A DNA stretch of 64,000 bases from Firm-13 sp037143795 (GTDB taxonomy: Bacteria; Bacillota; Clostridia; Saccharofermentanales; Saccharofermentanaceae), in NCBI GenBank assembly GCA_037143795.1, contig JBAWXZ010000011.1, positions 1-64,000 on the forward strand, given 5' to 3'. The translations under genes and the position numbers were made by a program. The notes beneath the pieces were generated by a model. The model did not search any database. It was not told the origin of the DNA and worked only from the letters and a program-made list of their open reading frames with translations. Shown here piece by piece: positions 34,843 to 43,114 of this stretch (position 1 is its first letter; each line of letters begins with the position of its first letter).

Positions 34843-35748
34843 ATGTCTGTTATCTCAATAAATCAGCTAAAAAAATATTACGGTAAAAGCCGCGGTGTTG
34901 AATGTGTAACCTTTGATGTGGAAGCCGGAGAAATTTTCGGTTTCATCGGGCCAAACGGTGCGGGCAAATCCACAACAATCAAACTCCTTCTAAGTCTTTT
35001 GAAGCCCGATGAAGGCTCTGCCTCAATCTTCGGCATGGACATAATTAAAGACAGCGCTAAAATCAAAGAGGATCTTGGATATGTTCCAGGAGAAGTCCGT
35101 TACTATCCTGACATGCGGGTTGGCCAGCTTCTTGACACAACACTTCGCTTCCATCACAAGAAGCCCTCTGATTACCTTGCACTCCAAAAAGAATTATGCA
35201 GCATTTTTGACATTGATGTTTCCAGGAAATTTGAAACACTTTCCCTGGGCAACAAGAAAAAAGTGGCTATAGCACAGGCGCTCATCCACAGCCCCAGGCT
35301 GATAATTCTTGATGAACCGACAAACGGCCTGGATCCGCTGATCCAGAAATATCTTTTTGACTATTTGAAAAAAATCAACAAATCCGGAACAACCATTCTC
35401 TTTTCGAGCCATAATCTAACGGAGGTACAGGCAAACTGCAGCCGTGCTGCTTTTATCAAAGACGGCCGAATTATCGAAATGGAAGATCTGACTACAAATG
35501 CCAAGAGCGAAAAACTAGTCACAATCATTCTTCATTCGGCCGATACAGCCTTTAGTCTTCCTGATTCCCTTGTGCAGGCCTCCCACCTTCGCATAACCGG
35601 TGAAAATGAATATACATTCCATTACAAAGGCGAGCCGGATCCCCTTCTTTCATACTTAACTGCTCTTTCCCCGAAAGACTTCGTTGTTGAGAACGCAAGT
35701 CTTGAAAGTCGATTCCTTTCCTATTACGAAGGAGGACAAACCAAATGA
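34843..35748 (+). CDS. ABC transporter ATP-binding protein
   Basis: The 301-residue ATPase has Walker A GPNGAGKST, signature LSLGNKKK, Walker B LIILDEPTNGLDP and the switch histidine in FSSHNL. A C-terminal extension of about 75 residues is as in DrrA/CcmA-type exporters. ATG 34843 has AAGGAGG at good spacing. It partners the ABC-2 permease next door; the cargo is unknown, perhaps a drug, lipid or peptide. Confidence 0.93.
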   Translation: MSVISINQLKKYYGKSRGVECVTFDVEAGEIFGFIGPNGAGKSTTIKLLLSLLKPDEGSASIFGMDIIKDSAKIKEDLGYVPGEVRYYPDMRVGQLLDTTLRFHHKKPSDYLALQKELCSIFDIDVSRKFETLSLGNKKKVAIAQALIHSPRLIILDEPTNGLDPLIQKYLFDYLKKINKSGTTILFSSHNLTEVQANCSRAAFIKDGRIIEMEDLTTNAKSEKLVTIILHSADTAFSLPDSLVQASHLRITGENEYTFHYKGEPDPLLSYLTALSPKDFVVENASLESRFLSYYEGGQTK

Positions 35749-36572
35749 ATATCTTACGTCTTGAACTTCATAATCAGCGCAAAGGACTTCTGATATGGTC
35801 GTCGATCATGTTTGTTTCCGTATTTCTTTTTATGGCCTTTTTCCCGAGCATGGGAGGAGGCAATATGGGCGAACTGCTCACTGCTGAAACTGCTGCCTTT
35901 TCCAAAGAAATGCTCGCAGCGTTCGGATTGGATAATATGCCTGACTTTTCCAAAATCCAGGAGTTCTTCGCTTATATTATGCAGTATATTGCCCTTGCAG
36001 GTGCAATTTACGCGGCGTTGCGCGGTGCAACTGCGCTGATTGGTGAAGAAACATCCGGAACGATCGAATACCTGTATGCACAGCCTGTAAGAAGATCCGA
36101 AATCTTTTTTCAAAAACTGCTGGCTTCCGGCATCACGTTTCTGTCATACAGTGCGGCAGTTACAGCTGCCGCTCTGGTCTCACTTCTCTGCTTCAAATCA
36201 AAAGATACCGATCTTTCCTCCGCTGCAGCAGGAATGGTTAAGATAATGATTGGTATGTTTTTTTCCGGAATGGTTTTTCTTTGCATCGGATTTCTTCTTT
36301 CTACCATTCTAAAAAGTTCCCGCCTGGTAGCATCCACAGCAAACGGCCTTGTATTCGGCACCTATATCCTCGGAATTTTTGCACATGCTTTTGAAAACAA
36401 TATCAAAGGTATCCAAAACCTTACCTATCTGTCCCCGTTGGATTATGCAATGCCGTCAGATATACTGCGCAACGGTTTCCAGTTGAAATTTGTTATTTTA
36501 GGCTTTGCCGTCATGGCGGTCTCCATCGGCTGTGCATACTTAATATATCTGAAAAAAGACCTGAAATCTTAA
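35745..36572 (+). CDS. ABC-2 type permease
   Basis: The 275-residue integral membrane protein has six hydrophobic segments and the ABC-2 feature LIGEETSGTIEYLYAQPVRR (the coupling region) after the second helix. It overlaps the ATPase gene by ATGA. The pair forms a half-transporter that acts as a dimer, probably an exporter controlled by the TetR protein. Confidence 0.9.
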   Translation: MNILRLELHNQRKGLLIWSSIMFVSVFLFMAFFPSMGGGNMGELLTAETAAFSKEMLAAFGLDNMPDFSKIQEFFAYIMQYIALAGAIYAALRGATALIGEETSGTIEYLYAQPVRRSEIFFQKLLASGITFLSYSAAVTAAALVSLLCFKSKDTDLSSAAAGMVKIMIGMFFSGMVFLCIGFLLSTILKSSRLVASTANGLVFGTYILGIFAHAFENNIKGIQNLTYLSPLDYAMPSDILRNGFQLKFVILGFAVMAVSIGCAYLIYLKKDLKS

Positions 36573-36588
36573 AACAAAGGAGAAAGCA

Positions 36589-37194
36589 ATGGGAAATATT
36601 CGCCGTGATAATATTTTTCTGGCCTCACTGGAGGAATTTGCCGCCGTAGGTTATGAGCGGGCTAATACGAATCACATCTGTGAAATCGCCGAAGTATCCA
36701 AAGGTCTGCTTTTCCACTATTTCGGATCAAAAAAGCATCTGTATTTATACACCGTCGAGAAGTGTATCGAAGATGTCCTTGAGGCATTTGACGGATTCTC
36801 CACGGAGGGACTTGATTTTACAGGATCCCTTCTGGCTTATTCACGCAGGAAGGCATCTTTCTATTTCAGCCATATGCTCCACTATAAACTTCTCAACGAA
36901 GCTTTTCTTCTTCCGCCCGTTGACGTGACGGATTCTATGCGCACTAAATATGCAGAGCTCGCCAAAAGCGGCTTGGTGATCATGTCCTCTCTTCTGGACA
37001 AACTGGAACTTCGGGAAGGTGTATCCCGTGAGAGTGCTCTTGCATTCCTCTCTTCCATGAGCCGTGCAACAGAAATGTACGAGTCCGAAGGTGACTGGTC
37101 AAAAATGGAGCTGACGGAAGAACTTTATCAGCGTATAGAAAATAAATATCTTATATTAATCGACTTAATCCTCCATGGAATCGGACGTAACTGA
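36589..37194 (+). CDS. TetR family transcriptional regulator
   Basis: The 201-residue protein has the N-terminal TetR helix-turn-helix (about 20-55: TNHICEIAEVSKGLLFHYFGSKKHLY) and a helical ligand-binding domain. AAAGGAG precedes the ATG. As the third gene behind the palindrome at 34807 it would repress its own operon until an exporter substrate binds. Its last 30 bases overlap the end of bioY on the other strand. Confidence 0.92.
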   Translation: MGNIRRDNIFLASLEEFAAVGYERANTNHICEIAEVSKGLLFHYFGSKKHLYLYTVEKCIEDVLEAFDGFSTEGLDFTGSLLAYSRRKASFYFSHMLHYKLLNEAFLLPPVDVTDSMRTKYAELAKSGLVIMSSLLDKLELREGVSRESALAFLSSMSRATEMYESEGDWSKMELTEELYQRIENKYLILIDLILHGIGRN

Positions 37195-37893
37195 ATCCGC
37201 TTTGCTGACGGCAATTGCTGCAGGCCTTTCATCACCGCTTCTGACCTGGTTTGTGCCGTGCCCTTTACGATAACGAAAACGCCACAGGCGCCGGGTCAGT
37301 TCAGCAGCAAAAAAGCAAAGGACAACATCCTTTCCTATAAAAGGAAGCGCACCGTAAGCAAGTGTTGTCACAAAACTGTATTTTGTCCCTGCATAGCCGG
37401 TGTAATAATTCGACAGAAAATATAGATAAGTAATACCAAATGCATAGCAGACCAGAAGTGCCGCCAATGAGATAAGCAGAATACGCATATAGGACACCTG
37501 CAGTCCATTTGTACGCCTATCCGTTAAATCAGCAAGAAAACCTCCGATAAGTGCACAGAAAAGAAACCCAACCAGATATCCAAAGGAACCGCGCATTACA
37601 TATCCGATCCCCCCTCCTCCGCCGGCAAATACAGGCAGGCCCAGCAGTCCCATAAAAAGATAAAGAGCCTGTGACAGGAATCCAAGTCGGGATCCCAGAA
37701 GAAGCCCCGATACAATCGCAACAGTAACCTGAAGTGTAAAGGGAATAACCGGGACAGGAATCGTTATCTGGGCAGATACACACATAAGAACCGTAAACAA
37801 CGGCACAAGCGTCAGGGAAAGAAGTTGATTTTTTCTTTTTTCATGAAAATTTGGTGTTGTCTTCAAATTTGGATTTACTGTTTTGGGTTCCAT
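37165..37893 (-). CDS. bioY: Biotin transporter BioY
   Basis: The 242-residue S-component of an ECF transporter has six hydrophobic segments. It carries the BioY patterns ITIPVPVIPFTLQV, GSRLGFLSQALYLFMGLLGLPVF and GGIGYVMRGSFGYLVGF. It binds biotin; no EcfAAT genes are in the window, so it must share an energising module or act alone. The C-terminal 40 residues are hydrophilic, longer than usual, and run antisense into the end of tetR. CAGGAGAG precedes the ATG. Confidence 0.93.
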   Translation of the reverse strand: MEPKTVNPNLKTTPNFHEKRKNQLLSLTLVPLFTVLMCVSAQITIPVPVIPFTLQVTVAIVSGLLLGSRLGFLSQALYLFMGLLGLPVFAGGGGGIGYVMRGSFGYLVGFLFCALIGGFLADLTDRRTNGLQVSYMRILLISLAALLVCYAFGITYLYFLSNYYTGYAGTKYSFVTTLAYGALPFIGKDVVLCFFAAELTRRLWRFRYRKGHGTNQVRSGDERPAAIAVSKADSVTSDSMED

Positions 37894-37915
37894 AGATACT
37901 CTCCTGTTTTTCTTG

Positions 37916-37943
37916 ATTGTAAACCTTTTAGAGAAATTGTCAA
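37916..37943 (-). promoter_or_regulatory. Promoter of bioY
   Basis: On the minus strand a perfect TTGACA and TACAAT are separated by 16 bases, about 23 bases before bioY. The -10 overlaps a GGTTTACAA element that matches one BirA half-site. No matching second arm is seen at the usual distance. Confidence 0.65.
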
Positions 37944-37994
37944 CTTTTGTTTTTCAGACAGCTGACTTTCGTTTTTCCAATCAAGCATTACAAC

Positions 37995-38029
37995 AAAAAG
38001 AGAGGTCACTGCTTACGCAGCGGCCTCTC
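37995..38029 (-). terminator. Intrinsic terminator of the SPFH operon
   Basis: A 13-position stem (GAGAGG.../...CCTCTC, one G-U and one mismatch) with a four-base loop is followed on the minus strand by five T. Confidence 0.85.
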
Positions 38030-38056
38030 CTGAAGTTTATCCATACAGATTGTTAA

Positions 38057-39430
38057 TTATACAATCTGTTTCCCGCATTCAGGACAGAATTTCGGAGTGT
38101 TTTCACCGTTTTTGGGGGTCCAGCCGCAGGAGGAACAACCCTTGACTGCAGCGGGCTGCGGCATTCCGCACTCTGAACAGAACTTTCCGGTGTTGCCTTT
38201 ATTACCGCAGGAACAATCCCAGCCGCTTACCGGCTCAGGCTTAGGCTTACCGCATTCCGCACAGAACTTGCCTGTATTTCCGGAATGACCGCAGCTTGAG
38301 CAGGTCCATCCTGCAGATGTTGCAACAGCAGCTCCGGCCACGGGAATTGCACCGGCAGCAGTACCGGCGGCTTGTGCCTGCTGAGCCTGTTGAGCCTGCT
38401 GACCTGCAAAATAACCGAGTGCCGGAGCACCGGCAGCACCGCCCATCTGGCCCATTCCGCCTACCATGCCCATACCCATAAACCCTGTAGCTGCTCCCGC
38501 CGTGTTATTGGCAGCTCCAACCATTGCTTCGGCTGAGGCAGCTCCCATACGGGCGGCCAGCATATCCGGGTTTCTTGAAAGCAAAATGTCACGGTCGAAT
38601 TCCTGAATGCGTTTTCTGGATTCGTCATCGGGAGTTATTCCGCCTATTGCGACTGATACAACCACCATACCACGGCCCTGAAGCCACTCTTCATCCAGCA
38701 CTTCATTCATGTATTTTGTAAAACGTGTCTGTTCCGAAGGAAGACGATTATACTTGATACCGTCTCCGCCGGCTCCGCATTTGTTAAGTGCTTCGACGAA
38801 TTTGGATGTGAATTCTGTCTTTGCCTGTGTCATAAGCGTTGATTTGTCATAAATATCAGTTACATTGCCTGCGATTGCCTGGAAAAATGCTACGGGATTC
38901 TCTATTTTGAAAGAGAACGTACCATTCAGGCGAATATATATACCCATATATGTCGGGTCATCATAAGGCATCGGAGACGCTGTTCCAAATTTATTGTCAA
39001 CATTTTCAAGCATGTTGACAAAATATACCCTCTGCTCCGAATTTATGACACCGCCGGCTTTGAAACGGTTTAGAATCTCTTTGCAGGAATCAACAAATCC
39101 AGTCTTCAGACCTTCTGAACCAAACATTGAAGGAGCTGAAGATGCATCCCATGTATAAAGTCCCGATTCTGTTGTAAAATCCGTAACTTTTCCATTATCA
39201 ATCAGAAGCAGTGCCGTTCCTTCCGGAACAGCAATTTTGGAACCATTTGTTATAACGTCAGAATCTCCTTTGTTGCTGCCGTTTTTGATTTTTTTGGCTC
39301 CGCGCTTCACCAGAACATCTGTTCCCAGCGAGTCACATGTGAAATATTCCAGATACTGATCAGCCACAACGGAAGTTACTGCCTGAGATCCGGCTGCTAT
39401 CACGTTGCCCAAAGCTTTGATAAGTCCCAT
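38057..39430 (-). CDS. SPFH-domain protein with C-terminal zinc ribbons
   Basis: The 457-residue protein starts with an SPFH/band 7-like domain (about 1-290). Gly/Ala/Met/Gln-rich low-complexity sequence follows, then three short zinc ribbons at the C-terminus (CSSCG...CAECG, CSCG...CSECG, CSSCG...CPECG). It resembles the YdjI-like group once labelled virion core proteins, which bind or scaffold membranes in Firmicutes. ATG 39430 has GGAGG seven bases upstream; an upstream in-frame ATG would overlap that site. It is the last gene of a three-gene run with the Tim44-like and NTPase genes. Confidence 0.82.
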   Translation of the reverse strand: MGLIKALGNVIAAGSQAVTSVVADQYLEYFTCDSLGTDVLVKRGAKKIKNGSNKGDSDVITNGSKIAVPEGTALLLIDNGKVTDFTTESGLYTWDASSAPSMFGSEGLKTGFVDSCKEILNRFKAGGVINSEQRVYFVNMLENVDNKFGTASPMPYDDPTYMGIYIRLNGTFSFKIENPVAFFQAIAGNVTDIYDKSTLMTQAKTEFTSKFVEALNKCGAGGDGIKYNRLPSEQTRFTKYMNEVLDEEWLQGRGMVVVSVAIGGITPDDESRKRIQEFDRDILLSRNPDMLAARMGAASAEAMVGAANNTAGAATGFMGMGMVGGMGQMGGAAGAPALGYFAGQQAQQAQQAQAAGTAAGAIPVAGAAVATSAGWTCSSCGHSGNTGKFCAECGKPKPEPVSGWDCSCGNKGNTGKFCSECGMPQPAAVKGCSSCGWTPKNGENTPKFCPECGKQIV

Positions 39431-39484
39431 TTTCTTTCCTCCCATTTCCTGCTTTCGCATTTACGAATGAATAATTTATTTATT

Positions 39485-40351
39485 TCAGCTTAGGATAAAC
39501 TGGTTAATTCTCCATATCCGGATATCAATTGCCTGTATGGAGGATCCGCAAAACTCACAGTGTCTGATTCCGAGTCCTTTGACCGGTGCTCCGCAGTTCG
39601 GACAGTTAACGCTGACAGCGTTTGTTGATGATGATGGCAGTTGGCTTTCATCCAGAACATATATTATCGATAGATCATACCGGTCCTGTTCGACTGTCTG
39701 CTGACTGCCGGATACTACAACCCCATTTTGCTTGATGTAATGCAAATATTCAATGGCTGTCTGAAGAGTTATCACACAAGTTCCTGCATTCTTCTGATAC
39801 GCTTTAATACCGGTCCTGTGTATTTTAATTTTTTCAAAGTATTCTATCCTGTCTTCTGCTGTAAGGGCTGCTATCTGTCTTTGGATTTGAGCCGCAAAAT
39901 CCGGGGTTGCACCAAGAAAGAGGTGGTCTTCCTTCTCTTCATCATCCCGATTGGATTCCTTTTCCGCTGCATATTCACTTGTTCCGGTCTGGAGTCCCGC
40001 ACCATCAGCCGACCCTTCCTGTATAGCATATAAAGCTGAACACAGTTTATTTTCAGCGGATGAAATCAATTGATTCAAATTCAGATCCGGAAAATCCCTG
40101 GCCAGCATGGGAGCATATACGGAAGTCATGTCGGAAACAGACCGCGGCTGCCGGGAATTCAAAAGATCTGCCGGGATGTTACCTGCGTTACCGGATAAAA
40201 GCTCTTCGGCTATTTCACTAACAATCTGCACTGCCTTCGAATTAGCGGCACTGCGCAGAGAACGAATAACACGGAGCACATTTACCACTAAAGTGCCGAC
40301 AACCACAAGCACGATTCCGATCACAATTAGAGTTACAACAAGAGGATCCAT
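39485..40351 (-). CDS. Membrane-anchored Tim44-like / zinc-ribbon protein
   Basis: The 288-residue protein has an N-terminal transmembrane helix (5-28) and a helical Tim44-like region (MLARDFPDLNLNQLISSAENKL, about 83-105). A mixed domain follows, then a zinc ribbon near the C-terminus (CPNCG...CEFCG). Function is unknown. It lies directly upstream of the SPFH gene and shares the zinc-ribbon theme, so the two probably act together at the membrane. Confidence 0.62.
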   Translation of the reverse strand: MDPLVVTLIVIGIVLVVVGTLVVNVLRVIRSLRSAANSKAVQIVSEIAEELLSGNAGNIPADLLNSRQPRSVSDMTSVYAPMLARDFPDLNLNQLISSAENKLCSALYAIQEGSADGAGLQTGTSEYAAEKESNRDDEEKEDHLFLGATPDFAAQIQRQIAALTAEDRIEYFEKIKIHRTGIKAYQKNAGTCVITLQTAIEYLHYIKQNGVVVSGSQQTVEQDRYDLSIIYVLDESQLPSSSTNAVSVNCPNCGAPVKGLGIRHCEFCGSSIQAIDIRIWRINQFILS

Positions 40352-40386
40352 CTTTAATGCTCCTTGAATGCCGGATAAATTACTTA

Positions 40387-41112
40387 TTAGTTATTATACA
40401 ACACTGTTCTCTCCATTCTCAATAGAGGTATTCCGTTAATTGTATAATCCGTCCAATCTTTAGGAAGGTAATCGTTAAGGCCACTGGCATATGCAATAGG
40501 AATTCCCGTGATTTTCGAGGCACCCTCAAGAATCGAATAGGAATGAACGAGTTCATCGGATGATGTCTCCATCAGCAGATTCGAATTGTCGATGAAGCCA
40601 TGGACAGGAAGACGGGCAGCAGCAGAAAGCTCCTGTGCCATCGCAGCAATGCCCTGGGCATCCGAAGTAAACGGCCGGAGTGTATTGACCACCATATAAA
40701 CACGATACGAGATGTTTTGGAACCGGCTTCGCATGCTCGAAAGAATTCTTGCGCCCATATCTTCTCCGCCTATATCAAAAACCCCCAGATACTCCGGGTC
40801 ATCAAATATCGAATACATTTCTCCCGAAACAGATGGGACATCTACATTCGTATTTGCATAATTAGGTGCTATAACACGTATATTTTCTTTTTCAAGAATC
40901 CCACGGGCGTCTGCAGAGCGGTAAAAAGGATTTATTATATCAAGGTCCGCCAGCAGTACTTTTCTATCCGGGTTTTCCCTGCGAAGTTTGCGGGCAAAGT
41001 GTACGGAGACCTCTGATTTTCCGCTGCCGTAGGCTCCTACAAAAATAAAGAGCCTGGGAGATTTTTCGGAAATATCACCAATATTTTCGTTTTGTATCAT
41101 TTCCATGCACAT
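40387..41112 (-). CDS. P-loop NTPase (MinD/ParA-like or nucleotide-binding chaperone)
   Basis: The 241-residue protein has a P-loop GAYGSGKSEVS, a DLDIINPFYRS switch-like segment and FDIGGEDMGA. These resemble SIMIBI-class ATPases. No partner gene identifies its target. AAGGAAG precedes the ATG. It is the first gene of the run leading into the Tim44-like and SPFH genes (35-base gap), so it may supply energy or assembly to that system; this is inference. Confidence 0.7.
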   Translation of the reverse strand: MCMEMIQNENIGDISEKSPRLFIFVGAYGSGKSEVSVHFARKLRRENPDRKVLLADLDIINPFYRSADARGILEKENIRVIAPNYANTNVDVPSVSGEMYSIFDDPEYLGVFDIGGEDMGARILSSMRSRFQNISYRVYMVVNTLRPFTSDAQGIAAMAQELSAAARLPVHGFIDNSNLLMETSSDELVHSYSILEGASKITGIPIAYASGLNDYLPKDWTDYTINGIPLLRMERTVLYNN

Positions 41113-41139
41113 TGCACTTCCTTTTCATCGTTGTTTTGA

Positions 41140-41168
41140 TTGACGTAACCGCCGCCTTGTAATTTAAT
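41140..41168 (+). promoter_or_regulatory. Promoter of the OadG-like gene
   Basis: TTGACG (41140-41145) and TTTAAT (41163-41168) are separated by 17 bases, leaving a leader of about 90 bases before the ATG at 41262. Confidence 0.5.
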
Positions 41169-41261
41169 AGATGTCAGAGGGTTTTTTGCCCACTGCAAAA
41201 GCTTTCACTGAAGCATTTGTAATCAGCATAGCAAACATGCCATCAAACGTACAGGAGGCAG

Positions 41262-41459
41262 ATGTTTATGTTTTCATTTTTTCGCCGCTCCGACAAGGAA
41301 TCAAAAGGTATTGTGTCCGGGGAACAGGCACACGTTAATACGCAGACTGACACCGCACTGATCGCGGTCATTACTGCTGCAATCGCCCGTTTTCGCGAAA
41401 ATGACGGCAGCCAGCGCTCTGAAGCAGGGTTTGTTGTAAGGCGTGTCCGTCGAATTTGA
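41262..41459 (+). CDS. Small OadG-like C-terminal domain protein lacking a membrane helix
   Basis: The 65-residue protein ends with the pattern ALIAVITAAIARF...GFVVRRVRRI, which resembles the cytoplasmic C-terminus of OadG/delta subunits of sodium-pumping decarboxylases. The N-terminal membrane helix of that family is absent: only about 25 polar residues precede the match. ACAGGAGG lies upstream of the ATG. No decarboxylase, biotin carrier or beta subunit gene is nearby. It could be a degenerate remnant or a soluble scaffold peptide. Confidence 0.6.
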   Translation: MFMFSFFRRSDKESKGIVSGEQAHVNTQTDTALIAVITAAIARFRENDGSQRSEAGFVVRRVRRI

Positions 41460-41560
41460 TTAATTATAGATTACACCTGATAAAACGCAGCCTGTTAAAG
41501 GCGGCAGATAAGGGGAATTGAAGAGGCCTTCATTTGATGATGGCCCTTTAATACATACGC

Positions 41561-42793
41561 ATGAAATATTTCATATTATTAGGTGACGGGATGGCTGATC
41601 TTCCCATTTTGGAGCTGTCCGGAATGACGCCGCTTCAGTACGCTTCAAAACCGAATATTAACCGGCTGGCACAAAGTGCCGCCTGTGGAATGGTTCAGAC
41701 AATTCCGGAAGGAATGGAACCGGGAAGCGGACCTGCCAATATGTCCGTTATGGGATATGATCCAAATATCTATTATACAGGGCGGTCTCCCCTTGAAGCG
41801 CTTAGCCTGGGGATCGAAATGACTCCGACCGACATGGTATTCCGCTGTAATCTGGTAAGCCTTTCCCAGACAGGCGCCGCTTCAATTGACTATGGGGATA
41901 TGACTATGCTTGACTACTCTTCCGGAGAAATTTCTACGGAAGAATCGTCGGAGCTCATCGCATCAATTGAGGAATCGCTGTCATCCGTAGACCTGCATTT
42001 TTTCCCCGGTAAAAGTTATCGTCACTGTATGGTCTGGCATAACGGGCCCGGCAGCACAATTCTTACCCCTCCGCACGACATTTCCGGCAAAACAATCAAA
42101 GAATTTCTTCCGTCCGGAGATGGAGCTGAACGTATACTGTCTCTGATGCGTGCTTCATGTGCGATACTGAAAGACCACCCGGTTAATATTCGCCGTCGTG
42201 AAAAAGGCCTGAACACAGCCGATTCGATCTGGCTCTGGGGACAGGGAACCAAACCGGCGATGGCTGATTTCACAAAAACGTACGGCCGAAAAGGTGCCGT
42301 CATCTCAGCTGTAGATCTTATTTTCGGCTTAGGCCGCTGTGCAGGACTTGAAGTAATTGAAGTTGACGGTGCAACCGGCCGGCTGGATACAAATTTTGCC
42401 GGAAAAGCTGCCGCCGCTGTCAAAGGCTTTTCAAGCGGCCTTGACTATATCTATCTTCATGTTGAGGCGCCTGACGAATGCGGACATCATGGTGACGCCC
42501 CGGGGAAAGTGCTTTCAATCGAAAAAATCGATGAATATATCGCCGGCCCTGTCTGGAAATATCTTGAAGAGAATCGTCTGAATACCGGCGAAGACTATAG
42601 GATAATGATCCTTCCGGATCATCCGACGCCTGTTTCGCTTAGAACGCACAGCGAATCACCCGTGCCGTTCCTTCTATACAGCAGCGGTGTCAATTCAAAA
42701 ACTGGTATTGCTAATTACTGTGAAACCGAAGCTGAAAAAACCGGTCTGCGATATGAGTCCGGACCATCATTATTCAAGGCATTTATAAGCTGA
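41561..42793 (+). CDS. apgM: Cofactor-independent phosphoglycerate mutase (ApgM type)
   Basis: The 410-residue alkaline-phosphatase-fold mutase interconverts 3- and 2-phosphoglycerate in glycolysis. It opens with YFILLGDGMADLP, with metal Asp8, followed by GSGPANMSVMGYDP holding the catalytic Ser region. The C-terminal metal motifs VEAPDECGHHGD and ILPDHPTP are present. The length fits the archaeal-type ApgM found in some Clostridia. The start is set by the conserved N-terminus, although no good Shine-Dalgarno sequence is visible before the ATG. Confidence 0.93.
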   Translation: MKYFILLGDGMADLPILELSGMTPLQYASKPNINRLAQSAACGMVQTIPEGMEPGSGPANMSVMGYDPNIYYTGRSPLEALSLGIEMTPTDMVFRCNLVSLSQTGAASIDYGDMTMLDYSSGEISTEESSELIASIEESLSSVDLHFFPGKSYRHCMVWHNGPGSTILTPPHDISGKTIKEFLPSGDGAERILSLMRASCAILKDHPVNIRRREKGLNTADSIWLWGQGTKPAMADFTKTYGRKGAVISAVDLIFGLGRCAGLEVIEVDGATGRLDTNFAGKAAAAVKGFSSGLDYIYLHVEAPDECGHHGDAPGKVLSIEKIDEYIAGPVWKYLEENRLNTGEDYRIMILPDHPTPVSLRTHSESPVPFLLYSSGVNSKTGIANYCETEAEKTGLRYESGPSLFKAFIS

Positions 42794-42810
42794 GCGAACA
42801 CCGATTCGCG

Positions 42811-43106
42811 GCGCGCAGCGCCTATGAGTAAAAGCGAATGTCTTTACGTGCGACTTCCGCAGACACGCGTAAGCGTGGCGAGGACGTGGAGCGCGGAAAG
42901 TTCCCTTCCTTGGCGCGCAGCGCCTTTGAGTAAAAGCAAATGTCTTTACGGGCGACTTCCGCAGACACGCGTAAGCGTGGCGAGGACGTGGAGCGCGGAA
43001 AGTTCCCTTCCTTGGCGCGCAGCGCCTTTGAGTAAAAGCAAATGTCTTTACGGGCGACTTCCGCAGACACGCGTAAGCGTGGCGAGGACGTGGAGCGCGG
43101 AAAGAT
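42811..43106. repeat. Three tandem copies of a structured 102-bp repeat
   Basis: Units start at 42811, 42913 and 43015. Copies 2 and 3 agree over their shared 90 bases; copy 1 differs at a few positions; copy 3 lacks the last 12 bases. Each unit holds several inverted repeats: GGCGCGCAGCGCC, CACGC...GCGTG, an outer TTCCGC...GCGGAA, and GTAAA...TTTAC. The array fills the 321-base gap between the convergent apgM and mutS2 genes and is GC-richer than its surroundings. A fragment near the mutS2 stop (about 43104-43118) is an inverted match to part of copy 1. Open frames on both strands here follow the 34-codon period and are judged spurious. Confidence 0.9.
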
Positions 43107-43114
43107 ATTCGCTT

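Noticed and set aside
37916..37945. BirA operator before bioY
   Set aside because: One half-site-like GGTTTACAA is present, but no inverted second half-site is found at the usual 14-16 base distance; the other match is in direct orientation.
42811..43106. CRISPR array
   Set aside because: Units are contiguous direct copies without unique spacers, and no cas gene is in the window.
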